Position numbers and translations under genes: made by a program
In this document: positions 54,366 to 64,000 of the stretch, piece by piece
Position numbering within the stretch: position 1 is the stretch's first letter
Layout: each line of letters starts with the position of its first letter
Notes under the pieces: model-generated
Databases searched by the model: none
What the model was told of the DNA's origin: nothing
The model's input: the letters and a program-made list of their open reading frames with translations, nothing else
Assembly: GCF_000385175.1 (NCBI RefSeq)
Contig: NZ_ARQJ01000029.1
Coordinates: 1 to 64,000, forward strand
Direction of reading: 5' to 3'
Origin: Salinicoccus albus DSM 19776
GTDB lineage: Bacteria > Bacillota > Bacilli > Staphylococcales > Salinicoccaceae
DNA length: 64,000 nucleotides

Positions 54366-55184
54366 ATGAATGTTTACATTGCAGAATTTATTGGTACGGC
54401 GATCCTTGCCCTGCTCGGGACAGGGTCCGTTGCCAACATATCTTTGAAAGGTTCGATTGCAAAAGATGTCGGATGGGTGTTCATCCCTTTTGCATGGGGA
54501 TTCGCAGTGGCCTTCGCAGTCTATGCGATCGGCCAGTTTTCTGGCGGGCACATTAACCCGGCAGTTACTTTGGGGTTTGCCGTGGCTGGAGATTTCCCAT
54601 GGTCGCAGGTGGTGCCCTATATGATTGCGCAGGTGCTGGGGGGCATGTTCGGGGCACTGCTCATATGGTTTCATTTCATGCCGCATTTCAAGGCAGAAGA
54701 GGATCCGGATACCAAACTTGCCGTCTACGCTACGGCACCGGCATATCCCAACTACGTGGCCAACTTTGTCAGTGAGATCATCGGTACGTTCATCCTGGTG
54801 ATGGGTCTTTTATTCATCGGCGCAAATGATTTTACAGAAGGCCTGAATCCGCTGATTGTCGGCTTTCTGATTACTGCAATCGGCTTGAGCCTGGGCGGCA
54901 CCACAGGATTTGCCATCAATCCGGCGCGTGATCTGGGGCCCAGGCTGGCGCATTTCTTCATGCCGATTCCCGGCAAAGGAACGTCTGGATGGAAATATGC
55001 GGTTGTGCCGATTGCTGGTCCGCTGACCGGCGGTGCTTTAGGCGCAGCAGTGTATAACGCGGTATTTATGGGCAGTCCTGATGTTTTTCTTGCTGTCACA
55101 ATCGCCACTACGGTTTTAGTTATTGTCTCTGGGGTATTTCTTAACAGGGCCATTCTTAAAGATGAAACATCCGAGTTAATGTAA
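54366..55184 (+). CDS. glpF: Glycerol uptake facilitator GlpF
   Basis: A 272-residue aquaglyceroporin with six helices and two half-helices. The NPA boxes are GGHINPAVTLG and FAINPARDLGPRL; the aspartate after the second NPAR is the glycerol-type mark. It lets glycerol diffuse in for phosphorylation by GlpK. GGAG precedes the ATG. The gene is controlled by the cre site and leader terminator upstream. Confidence 0.96.
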   Translation: MNVYIAEFIGTAILALLGTGSVANISLKGSIAKDVGWVFIPFAWGFAVAFAVYAIGQFSGGHINPAVTLGFAVAGDFPWSQVVPYMIAQVLGGMFGALLIWFHFMPHFKAEEDPDTKLAVYATAPAYPNYVANFVSEIIGTFILVMGLLFIGANDFTEGLNPLIVGFLITAIGLSLGGTTGFAINPARDLGPRLAHFFMPIPGKGTSGWKYAVVPIAGPLTGGALGAAVYNAVFMGSPDVFLAVTIATTVLVIVSGVFLNRAILKDETSELM

Positions 55185-55195
55185 TTTACATTTAA

Positions 55196-56746
<1,551 letters not shown>

Positions 56747-56788
56747 AGTTTCGCGGCCTTTATTGGCCAATAAATTAGGAGGGACATC

Positions 56789-58453
56789 ATGCTCAACACG
56801 TTAACCAGAAAAGATCAGCTGAAGCATATGGAGGAGGTGGATTACGATATCGTCGTCATCGGCGGCGGAATTACAGGGGCCGGGATCGCCCTGGATGCAT
56901 CGAAGCGCGGCATGAAAGTTGCACTTGTTGAAATGCAGGACTTTGCCGAGGGGACAAGCAGCAGAAGTACGAAACTTGTCCATGGCGGGCTGCGCTACCT
57001 CAAGCAGTTGCAGGTCGGCGTTGTCAGGGAAACCGGCCGTGAACGTGCCATCGTCTATGAGAACGGCCCGCATGTCACGACCCCCGAATGGATGCTTCTG
57101 CCTTTTTATAAGGGGGGAACTTACGGGGAACTCATGACAAGCATCGGGCTGCGCATTTACGATACCCTGGCCGGCGTGAAGAAAAGCGAACGCCGCCAGA
57201 TGCTTTCAGTTGATCAGGTCATAGCAAAAGAACCGCTGGTGAAACGCGATCAACTGCTCGGCGGCGGACATTATGTGGAGTATAAGACGGATGACGCCCG
57301 CCTGACCATTGAAGTGATGAAGAAAGCATCCGAATTGGGTGCTGATCCTGTAAACCATATGAAAGCGAACGGTTTTATCTATGACAAGGGCAAAATCACC
57401 GGCATTTTCGCTGAGGACCAGCTGGATGGTGAATCCTACCGGCTGCTCGGGCGCCGGGTGATCAATGCTGCCGGTCCCTGGGTAGATGAGGTCCGTTCCC
57501 ATGATCCCGAAGCGAAAAGAGGCAAGAAGAAAATAACACTGACCAAAGGGGTTCATATCGTCTTTGACCAAGGTGATTTCCCGCTTGGACAGGCCGTTTA
57601 TTTCGATACAAAATCCGATGGAAGAATGATTTTCGCCATCCCGCGTAACGGAAAAACTTATGTGGGAACGACCGACACTTTCTATGATGCAGATAAGACA
57701 AACCCGGATGTGACAGAGGGGGATCGGCAATACCTTCTCGACGCAGCCAATTACATGTTCCCGGAACTTGACCTGGGACTCGCGAATATTGAATCTGCCT
57801 GGGCAGGGGTCCGCTCCCTGATTCAGGAAGAAGGCAAAGACCCGTCGGATATTTCCAGGAAAGATGAGATATGGGAAGCAAACAGTGATCTGATTACCAT
57901 TGCCGGGGGCAAGCTGACAGGGTACAGGCACATGGCAGAGGAAATAGTGGATCGCGTGGCCAAGCGTCTGGCTTCCGAATACGGTTTGAAATTCAAGGAT
58001 AACGATACCGTAGACCAGCCAATATCCGGCGGCGAGGTCGGCGGCAGTGAAGGCTACGAAATCTATGTCGAACAAATGGCCGGACGTGCAGAATCCTATG
58101 GACTGAGTGCCGAAGCCGGTCGCAGACTCGCCCGCCGCTACGGCAGCAACGTGGGAGCCATCTATACCATCGCCGGCAGCCTGAAAGACGGCGCTTCAGA
58201 TTACGGCCTGCCGCTTGAAATACACGCTGAAGTCGTGTACAGCATCCAAAATGAAATGGTTGCGAAACCCGATGACTACTTTACACGCAGAAGCAGTGCC
58301 ATGTTCTTCTCCATCGATCAGGTCGCCAAGTATAAAAAGCCCGTACTGGATCTGATGAGCAATCTGCTCGAATGGAGTCCGGCACAGCGTGAAACATATG
58401 AAGCTGAGCTGGAAAAAGATTATCAGGAGGCTCAGGAGTCTGAGAGAGAATAA
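56789..58453 (+). CDS. glpD: Aerobic glycerol-3-phosphate dehydrogenase
   Basis: A 554-residue FAD enzyme: the FAD fold [22 protein letters not shown], then [15 protein letters not shown], and the C-terminal DAO_C domain. It oxidises glycerol-3-phosphate to dihydroxyacetone phosphate at the membrane and feeds electrons to menaquinone. TAGGAGGGA precedes the ATG. It is the last gene of glpFKD and is followed by a strong terminator. Confidence 0.97.
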   Translation: MLNTLTRKDQLKHMEEVDYDIVVIGGGITGAGIALDASKRGMKVALVEMQDFAEGTSSRSTKLVHGGLRYLKQLQVGVVRETGRERAIVYENGPHVTTPEWMLLPFYKGGTYGELMTSIGLRIYDTLAGVKKSERRQMLSVDQVIAKEPLVKRDQLLGGGHYVEYKTDDARLTIEVMKKASELGADPVNHMKANGFIYDKGKITGIFAEDQLDGESYRLLGRRVINAAGPWVDEVRSHDPEAKRGKKKITLTKGVHIVFDQGDFPLGQAVYFDTKSDGRMIFAIPRNGKTYVGTTDTFYDADKTNPDVTEGDRQYLLDAANYMFPELDLGLANIESAWAGVRSLIQEEGKDPSDISRKDEIWEANSDLITIAGGKLTGYRHMAEEIVDRVAKRLASEYGLKFKDNDTVDQPISGGEVGGSEGYEIYVEQMAGRAESYGLSAEAGRRLARRYGSNVGAIYTIAGSLKDGASDYGLPLEIHAEVVYSIQNEMVAKPDDYFTRRSSAMFFSIDQVAKYKKPVLDLMSNLLEWSPAQRETYEAELEKDYQEAQESERE

Positions 58454-58477
58454 TGAACTTCTTTGTCTGATGATTTG

Positions 58478-58513
58478 AAATCCCGCCCCATCAATGATGA
58501 TGGGCGGGATTTT
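58478..58513 (+). terminator. Terminator of glpFKD
   Basis: The stem AAATCCCGCCC(C)ATCA / TGATGGGCGGGATTT is followed by TGCATTTTT. Confidence 0.9.
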
Positions 58514-58623
58514 GCATTTTTGGGTGGACTTCCTTCAATTGCATTCACCGTCCGAAACATTATCATCTCAGTATTTCTTACAAGATGGTGTAAAATTATC
58601 CTACAAATTTTAACAAAAAAAGA

Positions 58624-58652
58624 GCAAATCAGCGTTTTTTCACCATATATAG
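58624..58652 (+). promoter_or_regulatory. Shared promoter-like box (GCAAATC-N15-TATATAG) of NERD gene 2
   Basis: GCAAATC (58624-58630) and TATATAG (58646-58652) are separated by exactly 15 nt and preceded by seven A residues. TATATAG ends 18 nt before the start codon. The same box precedes coiA and NERD gene 1. Confidence 0.6.
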
Positions 58653-58670
58653 AGTAGGAGGTGAATTTTT

Positions 58671-59651
58671 ATGTTCTTGAATACCAGAACAAAATCAAAA
58701 CAGCTGATTCAATACGAAGCACTGGCCCGCAGAAGTACACTAACCCGTGAACAGGGCAGAAGGCTCAAGTTTTTACAGTCCGGTTATCAGGGGGAAGCGG
58801 CGTACGACAGATTATTTGATGAGGCAGGTCACGGTAATCTGTTAATCTACAGAGACCTTTGGCTGAAAATTGAAAATGCCACATTGCAGATTGACGCACT
58901 TGTGATTACGGATGATCTATTGACAGTCAATGAAATCAAAAACTACAGCGGCATTTATTCCTGCGATAACGAGGGATGGTACATAAATGGCAGGCAGATT
59001 TCTGAAAATCCGCTGGCCCAGGTAAGCCGGACGGCTGGCAAACTGATGAGAATGCAGTACCTGCAATCGGTGCCGTTTAAGGTGGAGAAGAAAGCCGTTT
59101 TTGTGAACCCCAATCTGCATTTGACGATAAATTCCAAGGACAATGCGCTGAATATTGTAGAACGGTCTCTGCTTAGGCCCTATTTTAAAGATTTGAAATC
59201 AATGAACGCCGGTCCGCAGGCATCTGAATTATCTAATTTAATTGAAGCATTCATCATTGAAGATCCGATGGAATTGCCTGAACATAAGCCTGAGCACATA
59301 AAATCCGGTAACTGTTGTTACCAGTGCGGCAGTTTTAAACTGGAACATGGAAAATTTATCGCAGTCTGCAAGCAGTGCGGGTACCATGAAACGAATGAAA
59401 GAATTGTGTTGAGGTCCATCATCGACTTTACGGCATTGTTTCCGAACAGCAGGTTAAACAAAAACAACATTCATCATTTTGTGGGCAAGATCCAGCATGA
59501 ACGATCAATTACTAAATTATTGAATAAATATTGTATCCAATTAGGAAATGGCAAATCAACATATTATAGATTGAGCAGCCTGGATTTTGAAACTATTTTG
59601 AAGGATGGGGGCTACAAATCTAGATATGAGAAAGAAATAGTAATGGGCTGA
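58671..59651 (+). CDS. NERD-domain nuclease-like protein with zinc ribbon (paralogue 2)
   Basis: A 326-residue cytosolic protein. The NERD domain has GE at 41-42, QID at 73-75 and EIK at 88-90 (TVNEIKNYSG); the zinc ribbon has Cys216, Cys219, Cys233 and Cys236 (CYQC...CKQC), plus an extra Cys215. These residue numbers are the same as in the paralogue at 16013, and the identity is high over the whole length, so the pair arose by duplication. The base composition is more AT-rich than the neighbours. TAGGAGGTG precedes the ATG. The shared box upstream links it to coiA. Confidence 0.82.
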   Translation: MFLNTRTKSKQLIQYEALARRSTLTREQGRRLKFLQSGYQGEAAYDRLFDEAGHGNLLIYRDLWLKIENATLQIDALVITDDLLTVNEIKNYSGIYSCDNEGWYINGRQISENPLAQVSRTAGKLMRMQYLQSVPFKVEKKAVFVNPNLHLTINSKDNALNIVERSLLRPYFKDLKSMNAGPQASELSNLIEAFIIEDPMELPEHKPEHIKSGNCCYQCGSFKLEHGKFIAVCKQCGYHETNERIVLRSIIDFTALFPNSRLNKNNIHHFVGKIQHERSITKLLNKYCIQLGNGKSTYYRLSSLDFETILKDGGYKSRYEKEIVMG

Positions 59652-59681
59652 GAAAAATTGGTTCTTTCGCGGTGTTGTGGT

Positions 59682-59866
59682 ACGGACAACGCCGCGCAAG
59701 AACGGATGCGTGCAGTTGTAATGCGGACAACGCCGCGTAAGAACGGATGCGTGCAGTTGTAATGCGGACAACGCCGCGCAAAAACGGATGCGTGCAGTTG
59801 TGGTGCGGACAACGCCGCGCAAGAACGGATGCGTGCAGTTGTAATGCGGACAACGCCGCGCAACTG
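59682..59866. repeat. Tandem 41-bp repeat array C (family C)
   Basis: Units start at 59682, 59723, 59764, 59805 and (partial) 59846, a strict 41-bp period. The unit GCGGACAACGCCGCGCAAGA... has a GCGG / CCGC inverted repeat around ACAACG, and GTTGT / ACAAC around it across the unit border. The sequence differs from families A and B. It starts 31 bp after the stop codon of NERD gene 2. The remaining 200 bp up to the ehu promoter (59867-60066) are AT-rich with no gene visible. Confidence 0.93.
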
Positions 59867-60066
59867 GTATCACTACTGGGACTTCTAACATTAAGTGTAA
59901 TTTTACTCATAAATTTTACAATCAGCTTAAGTATTTCTTATATTAGATTGAATTATCTGCCATTTATAGTTACATTGGTATCAAACCTTCCGAACGCACA
60001 ACAGCATTGGCCTCAGCCATTTTTGAAAAAGCTTCAAAAACCATTTTCACCCAAATTTTCACCTAT

Positions 60067-60114
60067 TTGACATTTAGACATGCTTTTGTATACTAATTAT
60101 TGTAACAAGTTACA
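60067..60114 (+). promoter_or_regulatory. Promoter and candidate operator of the ehu operon
   Basis: TTGACA (60067-60072) and TATACT (60089-60094) are spaced by 16 bp. A perfect 14-bp inverted repeat TGTAAC-AA-GTTACA at 60101-60114 lies exactly at the expected transcription start, which is a typical repressor position. The regulator is not known. Confidence 0.65.
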
Positions 60115-60153
60115 GTTTGAGGGGAATAAAAATACTTACTAGGAGGAGATTGT

Positions 60154-61071
60154 TTGAAGAAGCTATGGCTTTTACTTACTTTTACTGTGGTACTCGTTCT
60201 GGGTGCCTGCGGCGGTAACGGCGGAGATTCCGGAGGCTCCGGGGAATCCGAAGGCTCAGGAGATTCTGGTGAAACCAGTGACCGTGTAGCAGAGCTTCAA
60301 GATAACGGTACTGTTAACGTCGGTTTTGCCAACGAGCCGCCGTATGCTTACGAAAACTCCGAGACAGGTGAACTTGAGGGTGCAAACATCGAGATTGCGA
60401 GAGCTGTATTTGAGGAAATGGGCGTTGAGAATGTGGAAGGTTCTCTGACTGACTGGGGAGAACTGATCCCTGGTGTACAAGCAGGTCAGTATGATGTAAT
60501 CACTGCTGGTATGGCGATTCAGCCGGACAGATGTGAAAACGCGATATTCTCTGAACCTGAGATGCAATACGGGGAGGGACTTGTTGTTCCGGCTGGCAAC
60601 CCTGCGGATGTGCACAGCTATGCAGATATCGCCGATAATTCGGATTTGACAGTCGCGCTGATGGAAGGTACAACGCAGTTTGAGTTTCTTGAAAACGAGG
60701 GTGTAGACCCTGAACAATTCAGTTCAGTGGCAGACATTCCTGCTCAGCTGTCCGCTGTGCAATCCGGCAATGCCGACGTCACTGCGGCTACCGATGCAAC
60801 ATTGAGGGCAGCAGTTGAATCACTGGACAGTGAAGAAGTACAAATGGTTGAGGACTTTGAACAGCCTGATATCGAAGGAATCCCTAGTTACGGTGCTGCG
60901 GCATTCAACCCAGACGATGAAGCGCTCCGCGATGCATACAATGAAGCGCTTGAAACATTGAAAGAAGACGGCACAATTGATGAAATCCTGGATAACTCTG
61001 AAGGGTTCACTGCAGATGCCAACCGTGTAGAAACCGGTTCAGTAACTACTGCGGAGCTTTGTGAAGGTTAA
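60154..61071 (+). CDS. ehuB: Ectoine/hydroxyectoine ABC transporter substrate-binding lipoprotein EhuB
   Basis: A 305-residue lipoprotein with the lipobox LGAC (Cys19), a Gly/Ser/Glu linker, and an SBP_bac_3 fold. EhuB-specific stretches are ELEGANIEIARAVFEEMGVENVEG and WGELIPGVQAGQYDVITAGM with PDRCENAIFSEP. It captures the compatible solute ectoine at the cell surface. The start is a TTG at 60154 behind AGGAGGAG. A terminator-like hairpin follows, so EhuB is likely made in excess of the permease. Confidence 0.88.
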   Translation: MKKLWLLLTFTVVLVLGACGGNGGDSGGSGESEGSGDSGETSDRVAELQDNGTVNVGFANEPPYAYENSETGELEGANIEIARAVFEEMGVENVEGSLTDWGELIPGVQAGQYDVITAGMAIQPDRCENAIFSEPEMQYGEGLVVPAGNPADVHSYADIADNSDLTVALMEGTTQFEFLENEGVDPEQFSSVADIPAQLSAVQSGNADVTAATDATLRAAVESLDSEEVQMVEDFEQPDIEGIPSYGAAAFNPDDEALRDAYNEALETLKEDGTIDEILDNSEGFTADANRVETGSVTTAELCEG

Positions 61072-61082
61072 TATTTATTGAT

Positions 61083-61117
61083 GGTCCAGTAATTCCTCAG
61101 GAAAGACTGGACCTTTT
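61083..61117 (+). terminator. Partial terminator between ehuB and ehuC
   Basis: A stem GGTCCAGT / ACTGGACC with an inner TTCC / GGAA stem is followed by TTTTT. Because ehuCDA follow in the same orientation without an obvious new promoter, it probably attenuates read-through. Confidence 0.8.
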
Positions 61118-61145
61118 TATTTTGAAATTAAGGAGTGAGTGAACG

Positions 61146-61805
61146 ATGGATAGTGCCTTAAACATACTGTCTTATCTCTCCCAGGGCTTATGGACGACTG
61201 TCAGCATATTCCTGGCTGCCACGTTCTTCTCTTTTGTCATGGCATTCTTCGCCGGACTGTGCAGGGTTGTCAAGAATCCATTAGTCCGCGGAGTAACCAC
61301 AGCATATGTGGAAATTTTCAGAGGTACATCTTTGATTGTCCAGCTCTTCTGGCTGTATTATGCTGTACCGATGCTGTTTGGCATCAATCTCGGCAGTAAC
61401 TGGTGGGTCGGCGTTATTGCCATCGCATTGAACTACGGGGCATACATGTCAGAAGTAGTCAGGAGTTCCGTTCTTTCCGTTGACGAGGGTCAGACAGAAG
61501 CAGCAATCGCACTGAACCTCTCCCGGGTCCAAAGGATGAGACATGTCATCCTCCCTCAGGCGCTCCGTCTGATGCTGCCGGAATTCGGAAACTATATGAT
61601 ACAGATACTTAAAGGAACGGCACTCGTTTCACTGATCGGCCTGACAGATATTCTCTACTACGGTGATATCTACCGGTCAACCAACCTGGATGAAGGGCCT
61701 CTCGCCTATTTGATGGTGCTCATTATGTACTTCATCATTGCACTGCCATTGATCTGGCTGTCCAAAAAAGGTGAGAAAATCTCTAAGAAAGGGGTGGCTG
61801 GCTAA
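61146..61805 (+). CDS. ehuC: Ectoine/hydroxyectoine ABC transporter permease EhuC
   Basis: A 219-residue His/Glu/Gln-type permease with about five helices. The EAA loop reads AIALNLSRVQRMRHVILPQALRLMLP, and the segment VEIFRGTSLIVQLFWLYYAVP is typical of this family. GGAGTGAG precedes the ATG. Its last base pair overlaps the start of the next permease gene, so the two subunits are made together. Confidence 0.88.
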   Translation: MDSALNILSYLSQGLWTTVSIFLAATFFSFVMAFFAGLCRVVKNPLVRGVTTAYVEIFRGTSLIVQLFWLYYAVPMLFGINLGSNWWVGVIAIALNYGAYMSEVVRSSVLSVDEGQTEAAIALNLSRVQRMRHVILPQALRLMLPEFGNYMIQILKGTALVSLIGLTDILYYGDIYRSTNLDEGPLAYLMVLIMYFIIALPLIWLSKKGEKISKKGVAG

Positions 61806-62500
61806 TGTGGAGCTGGGAAACATTTATTGACGCTTTCCCTTTTGTCATTGAAGGTATTAATATCACGCTTGGTCTGACGGTGACCAGTTACCTGCTAGCT
61901 CTGGCCGCCGGTTTTATATGGCTTGTGCTTGAATCGACACCATCCAGAATCATTAATTTCTTCTTCCATTGGATCAGGGAGTTCATACGTTCGACACCGC
62001 CGCTGGTACAGATTTTCTTCCTGTACTTCGCATGGCCGGAGGTGCCTTACGTCGGTATGACATTCACACCATTCATTGCGGCAATGCTTGCGCTCGGTAT
62101 ACATTTCTCAACATATATTTCTGAAGTATACCGCTCAGGCATAGAAAGTGTCGATCAAGGGCAATGGGAAGCTTCCAAAGCATTAAATCTTTCCACTAAA
62201 GATACCTGGATGCGAATTGTACTGCCTCAGGCACTGCCGCCGACCATACCGATGCTCGGCAACTATCTGATTATTTTATTTAAAGAGGTGCCGCTTGCAG
62301 CCACCATCGGCGTCGTCGGCATACTTAGTCTGGCGCGTACGTACGGCTCAAACACATGGGCCTATCTGGAGCCCATTACGATCGTCGCCATACTGTTCCT
62401 GCTGTTGAGCTACCCGTCTGCACTTCTGATCAGATGGCTGGAAAAGAAAATGAATAACAGATTCGAGAAAAAAGAAACGAAAGTGAAGGTGAGTAAATAG
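61805..62500 (+). CDS. ehuD: Ectoine/hydroxyectoine ABC transporter permease EhuD
   Basis: A 231-residue permease, the partner of EhuC. REFIRSTPPLVQIFFLYFAWP and the EAA loop SKALNLSTKDTWMRIVLPQALPPTIP are visible, with about five helices and a basic C-terminal tail. The ATG at 61805 overlaps the EhuC stop codon. It ends in TAGTG shared with the GTG start of ehuA. Confidence 0.88.
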   Translation: MWSWETFIDAFPFVIEGINITLGLTVTSYLLALAAGFIWLVLESTPSRIINFFFHWIREFIRSTPPLVQIFFLYFAWPEVPYVGMTFTPFIAAMLALGIHFSTYISEVYRSGIESVDQGQWEASKALNLSTKDTWMRIVLPQALPPTIPMLGNYLIILFKEVPLAATIGVVGILSLARTYGSNTWAYLEPITIVAILFLLLSYPSALLIRWLEKKMNNRFEKKETKVKVSK

Positions 62501-63279
62501 TGGAACCCGTTGTTCAATACAAAGAGGTTCAAAAATCTTTCGGTGACACGCACGTATTAAAAGGAATCAATCTTGATATCATGCCTTCTGAAAAGATTGC
62601 CATCATCGGACCCAGCGGATCCGGTAAAACGACAATCATCAGATTGCTGATGACACTTGCTGAACCGACAGGCGGAGATATTCTCGTCGATGGTAAAAAC
62701 CTCTGGAAAATGGAAGTGAACGGCAAGACCAAGACTGCCAATGAAAAACACCTGGGAGCAGTAAGGGATGATATTGGCATGGTTTTTCAGCACTTCAACC
62801 TTTTCCCTCACAAAACGATACTGGAAAACTGTACGCTGCCGTTGACGTCTGTTCAAAAAATGGATAAAACAGAAGCTGAAGCGCTTGCCAAACAAATGCT
62901 GGACCGCGTTGGGCTCGGCGATAAGTTTGAAGCTTATCCCGCCAATTTATCCGGCGGTCAGAAACAGCGGGTTGCCATGGCGCGGGCACTTGTCATGAAG
63001 CCGAAGATCATGCTTTTTGATGAAGTGACTTCCGCACTTGATCCGGAACTTGTCGGGGAAGTGCTGGAAGTCATCCGGGATCTGGCAGCCCATGAAGACA
63101 TGGCCATGGTGCTCGTCACTCATGAGATGGAGTTTGCCCTGGAAATTGCCGACCGTGTACTGTTCCTCGACGAAGGGGTCATCGCAGAGTCCGGCCCGGC
63201 AGATGATGTCATCAACAAATCTGAAAATCCGCGGCTGCAGGAATTCCTGAAAAGGTTCCGCAGTAACGGACAGTCGTAG
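62500..63279 (+). CDS. ehuA: Ectoine/hydroxyectoine ABC transporter ATPase EhuA
   Basis: A 259-residue ATPase: Walker A GPSGSGKTTIIRL, Q-loop GMVFQHFNLFPH, signature LSGGQKQRVAMARAL, Walker B IMLFDEVTSALDP and H-loop VTHEMEFA. It has the short form of polar amino-acid transporters without a regulatory domain. The start is a GTG at 62500 that overlaps the ehuD stop by 1 bp. It is the last gene of the operon and is convergent with clpB. Confidence 0.9.
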   Translation: MEPVVQYKEVQKSFGDTHVLKGINLDIMPSEKIAIIGPSGSGKTTIIRLLMTLAEPTGGDILVDGKNLWKMEVNGKTKTANEKHLGAVRDDIGMVFQHFNLFPHKTILENCTLPLTSVQKMDKTEAEALAKQMLDRVGLGDKFEAYPANLSGGQKQRVAMARALVMKPKIMLFDEVTSALDPELVGEVLEVIRDLAAHEDMAMVLVTHEMEFALEIADRVLFLDEGVIAESGPADDVINKSENPRLQEFLKRFRSNGQS

Positions 63280-63309
63280 AGCCGCCATTCGTTTGAACAG
63301 CTCATACGT

Positions 63310-63353
63310 AATACCAAAAGCCTTCCCCGGACCCGGGGAAGGCTTTTGGTATT
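63310..63353. terminator. Bidirectional terminator between ehuA and clpB
   Basis: A 20-21-bp stem AATACCAAAAGCCTTCCCC with its complement around a very short loop. The outer part supplies TTTTGGT on both strands, so it can stop transcripts from both convergent genes. Confidence 0.9.
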
Positions 63354-63362
63354 GAAAGAGAT

Positions 63363-64000
63363 TTATCTGACCAGACTGTCGGTATCAAACTTCAATGCTC
63401 CGTCCTGATAGTCTATTTTGATGTTGATACCGTCTTCCATGTCACTTGCAATCAGTTCTTTGGCAAGCGGCGTTTCGATATGACGCTGGATAAACCGTTT
63501 CAGTGGCCTTGCACCGAATTGAGGTTCATATGCTTCGTCTGAAATCCAGTCCTTGACCGCAGGCGTCACTTCGACTGTCATATGCTGGTCCATCAGCCGG
63601 CGGTTTAAATCTTCGATCAGCTTATCCGTAATCCGCTTCATATTTTCTTTTGACAGCGGACTGAACATGACAATGTCGTCCATCCGGTTGAGGATTTCCG
63701 GTTTGAAGTACTGATGCACTTCACTCATGACCAAGTCTTTGACACTGTCTGTAATGACACCATCTTCTGCCACTGAATCCAGCAGATGATGGGAGCCGAT
63801 GTTCGATGTCATGATAATGATCGTATTTCTGAAATCAACCGCCCGTCCTTTTGAGTCGGTCAGTCTGCCTTCGTCAAGCAGCTGCAGCAGGATATTGAAG
63901 ACATCTGAATGTGCTTTTTCCACTTCATCCAGCAGGATGACAGAATAAGGCTGTCGGCGAATCGTTTCTGTCAGCTGTCCGCCCTCTTCATGGCCCACGT
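63363..64000 (-). CDS. clpB: Chaperone ClpB, C-terminal part (partial at window edge)
   Basis: The last 212 residues or so of ClpB: the pore-loop region [15 protein letters not shown], Walker B of the second ATPase domain ([35 protein letters not shown]), sensor 1 IIMTSNIGS and the D2 small domain with [23 protein letters not shown]. ClpB with DnaK rescues aggregated proteins after heat stress. The 5' part lies beyond the window. The location near fabH and opp is the staphylococcal one. Confidence 0.95.
   Translation of the reverse strand, partial: VGHEEGGQLTETIRRQPYSVILLDEVEKAHSDVFNILLQLLDEGRLTDSKGRAVDFRNTIIIMTSNIGSHHLLDSVAEDGVITDSVKDLVMSEVHQYFKPEILNRMDDIVMFSPLSKENMKRITDKLIEDLNRRLMDQHMTVEVTPAVKDWISDEAYEPQFGARPLKRFIQRHIETPLAKELIASDMEDGINIKIDYQDGALKFDTDSLVR

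Overview
The window is a chromosomal segment of a Firmicute of the family Staphylococcaceae. The gene order clpB / fabH-fabF / opp / trpS-spx-mecA-coiA-pepF / yjbH-trHb-yjbK / relQ-ppnK-mgtE-cpaA-fabI and ltaA / murE-prfC-terC-htrA-ktrB follows the Staphylococcus aureus core chromosome. The base composition is clearly more GC-rich than S. aureus. MurE is of the L-lysine type and there is an ectoine-uptake (ehu) operon, which suggests a halophilic or halotolerant relative such as Salinicoccus or Jeotgalicoccus. The genus is an inference from gene content, not from a database search.

Layout. 1-540: tandem 41-bp repeats. 541-3417: MarR regulator, an unknown protein and a membrane metalloprotease of unusual architecture. 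3594-4909: comK and a small sigma factor, divergently arranged. 5084-7828: DUF2187 protein, repeat array, a 5'-nucleotidase-like pseudoenzyme and KtrB/D potassium transporter. 8083-14281: htrA, terC behind a yybP-ykoY (Mn2+) riboswitch, prfC, a small unknown protein and murE. 14448-18049: ltaA (without the usual ypfP neighbour), a repeat array, a NERD nuclease and galU. 18098-21527: tatC next to a two-subunit GMC dehydrogenase that carries a Tat signal. 21612-27001: small membrane protein, SH3b protein, a TetR-controlled ABC exporter operon and an AI-2E family permease. 27164-36486: yjcH/yjcG-like genes, fabI, cpaA-mgtE-ppnK-relQ, yjbK-trHb-yjbH. 36590-37030: repeat array and an RsaE/RoxS small RNA. 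37378-51423: pepF, coiA, mecA, spx, trpS, fabF-fabH and an opp operon. 51962-58453: DUF2929 protein, nitronate monooxygenase-like gene, glpP and glpFKD. 58671-64000: a second NERD nuclease, a repeat array, ehuBCDA and the 3' part of clpB.

Membrane lipid and envelope functions dominate: fatty-acid synthesis (fabH, fabF and fabI, with FapR-type boxes in front of fabH and fabI), glycerol uptake and use (glpFKD with a cre site and a GlpP-type terminator), LTA glycolipid flipping (ltaA, galU) and cell wall (murE). Ion and osmotic control is also well represented (KtrB/D, CpaA, MgtE, TerC, ehu). The Spx circuit is complete in one place: spx, its adaptor yjbH and the ClpC adaptor mecA.

The two most unusual signals are these. 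First, five tandem arrays from three sequence-unrelated repeat families all have exactly the same 41-bp period. Second, a promoter-like box (GCAAATC-N15-TATATAG) is found immediately in front of the ribosome binding sites of coiA and of two NERD-nuclease paralogues, which suggests a competence/DNA-processing regulon possibly served by the comK-linked sigma factor.
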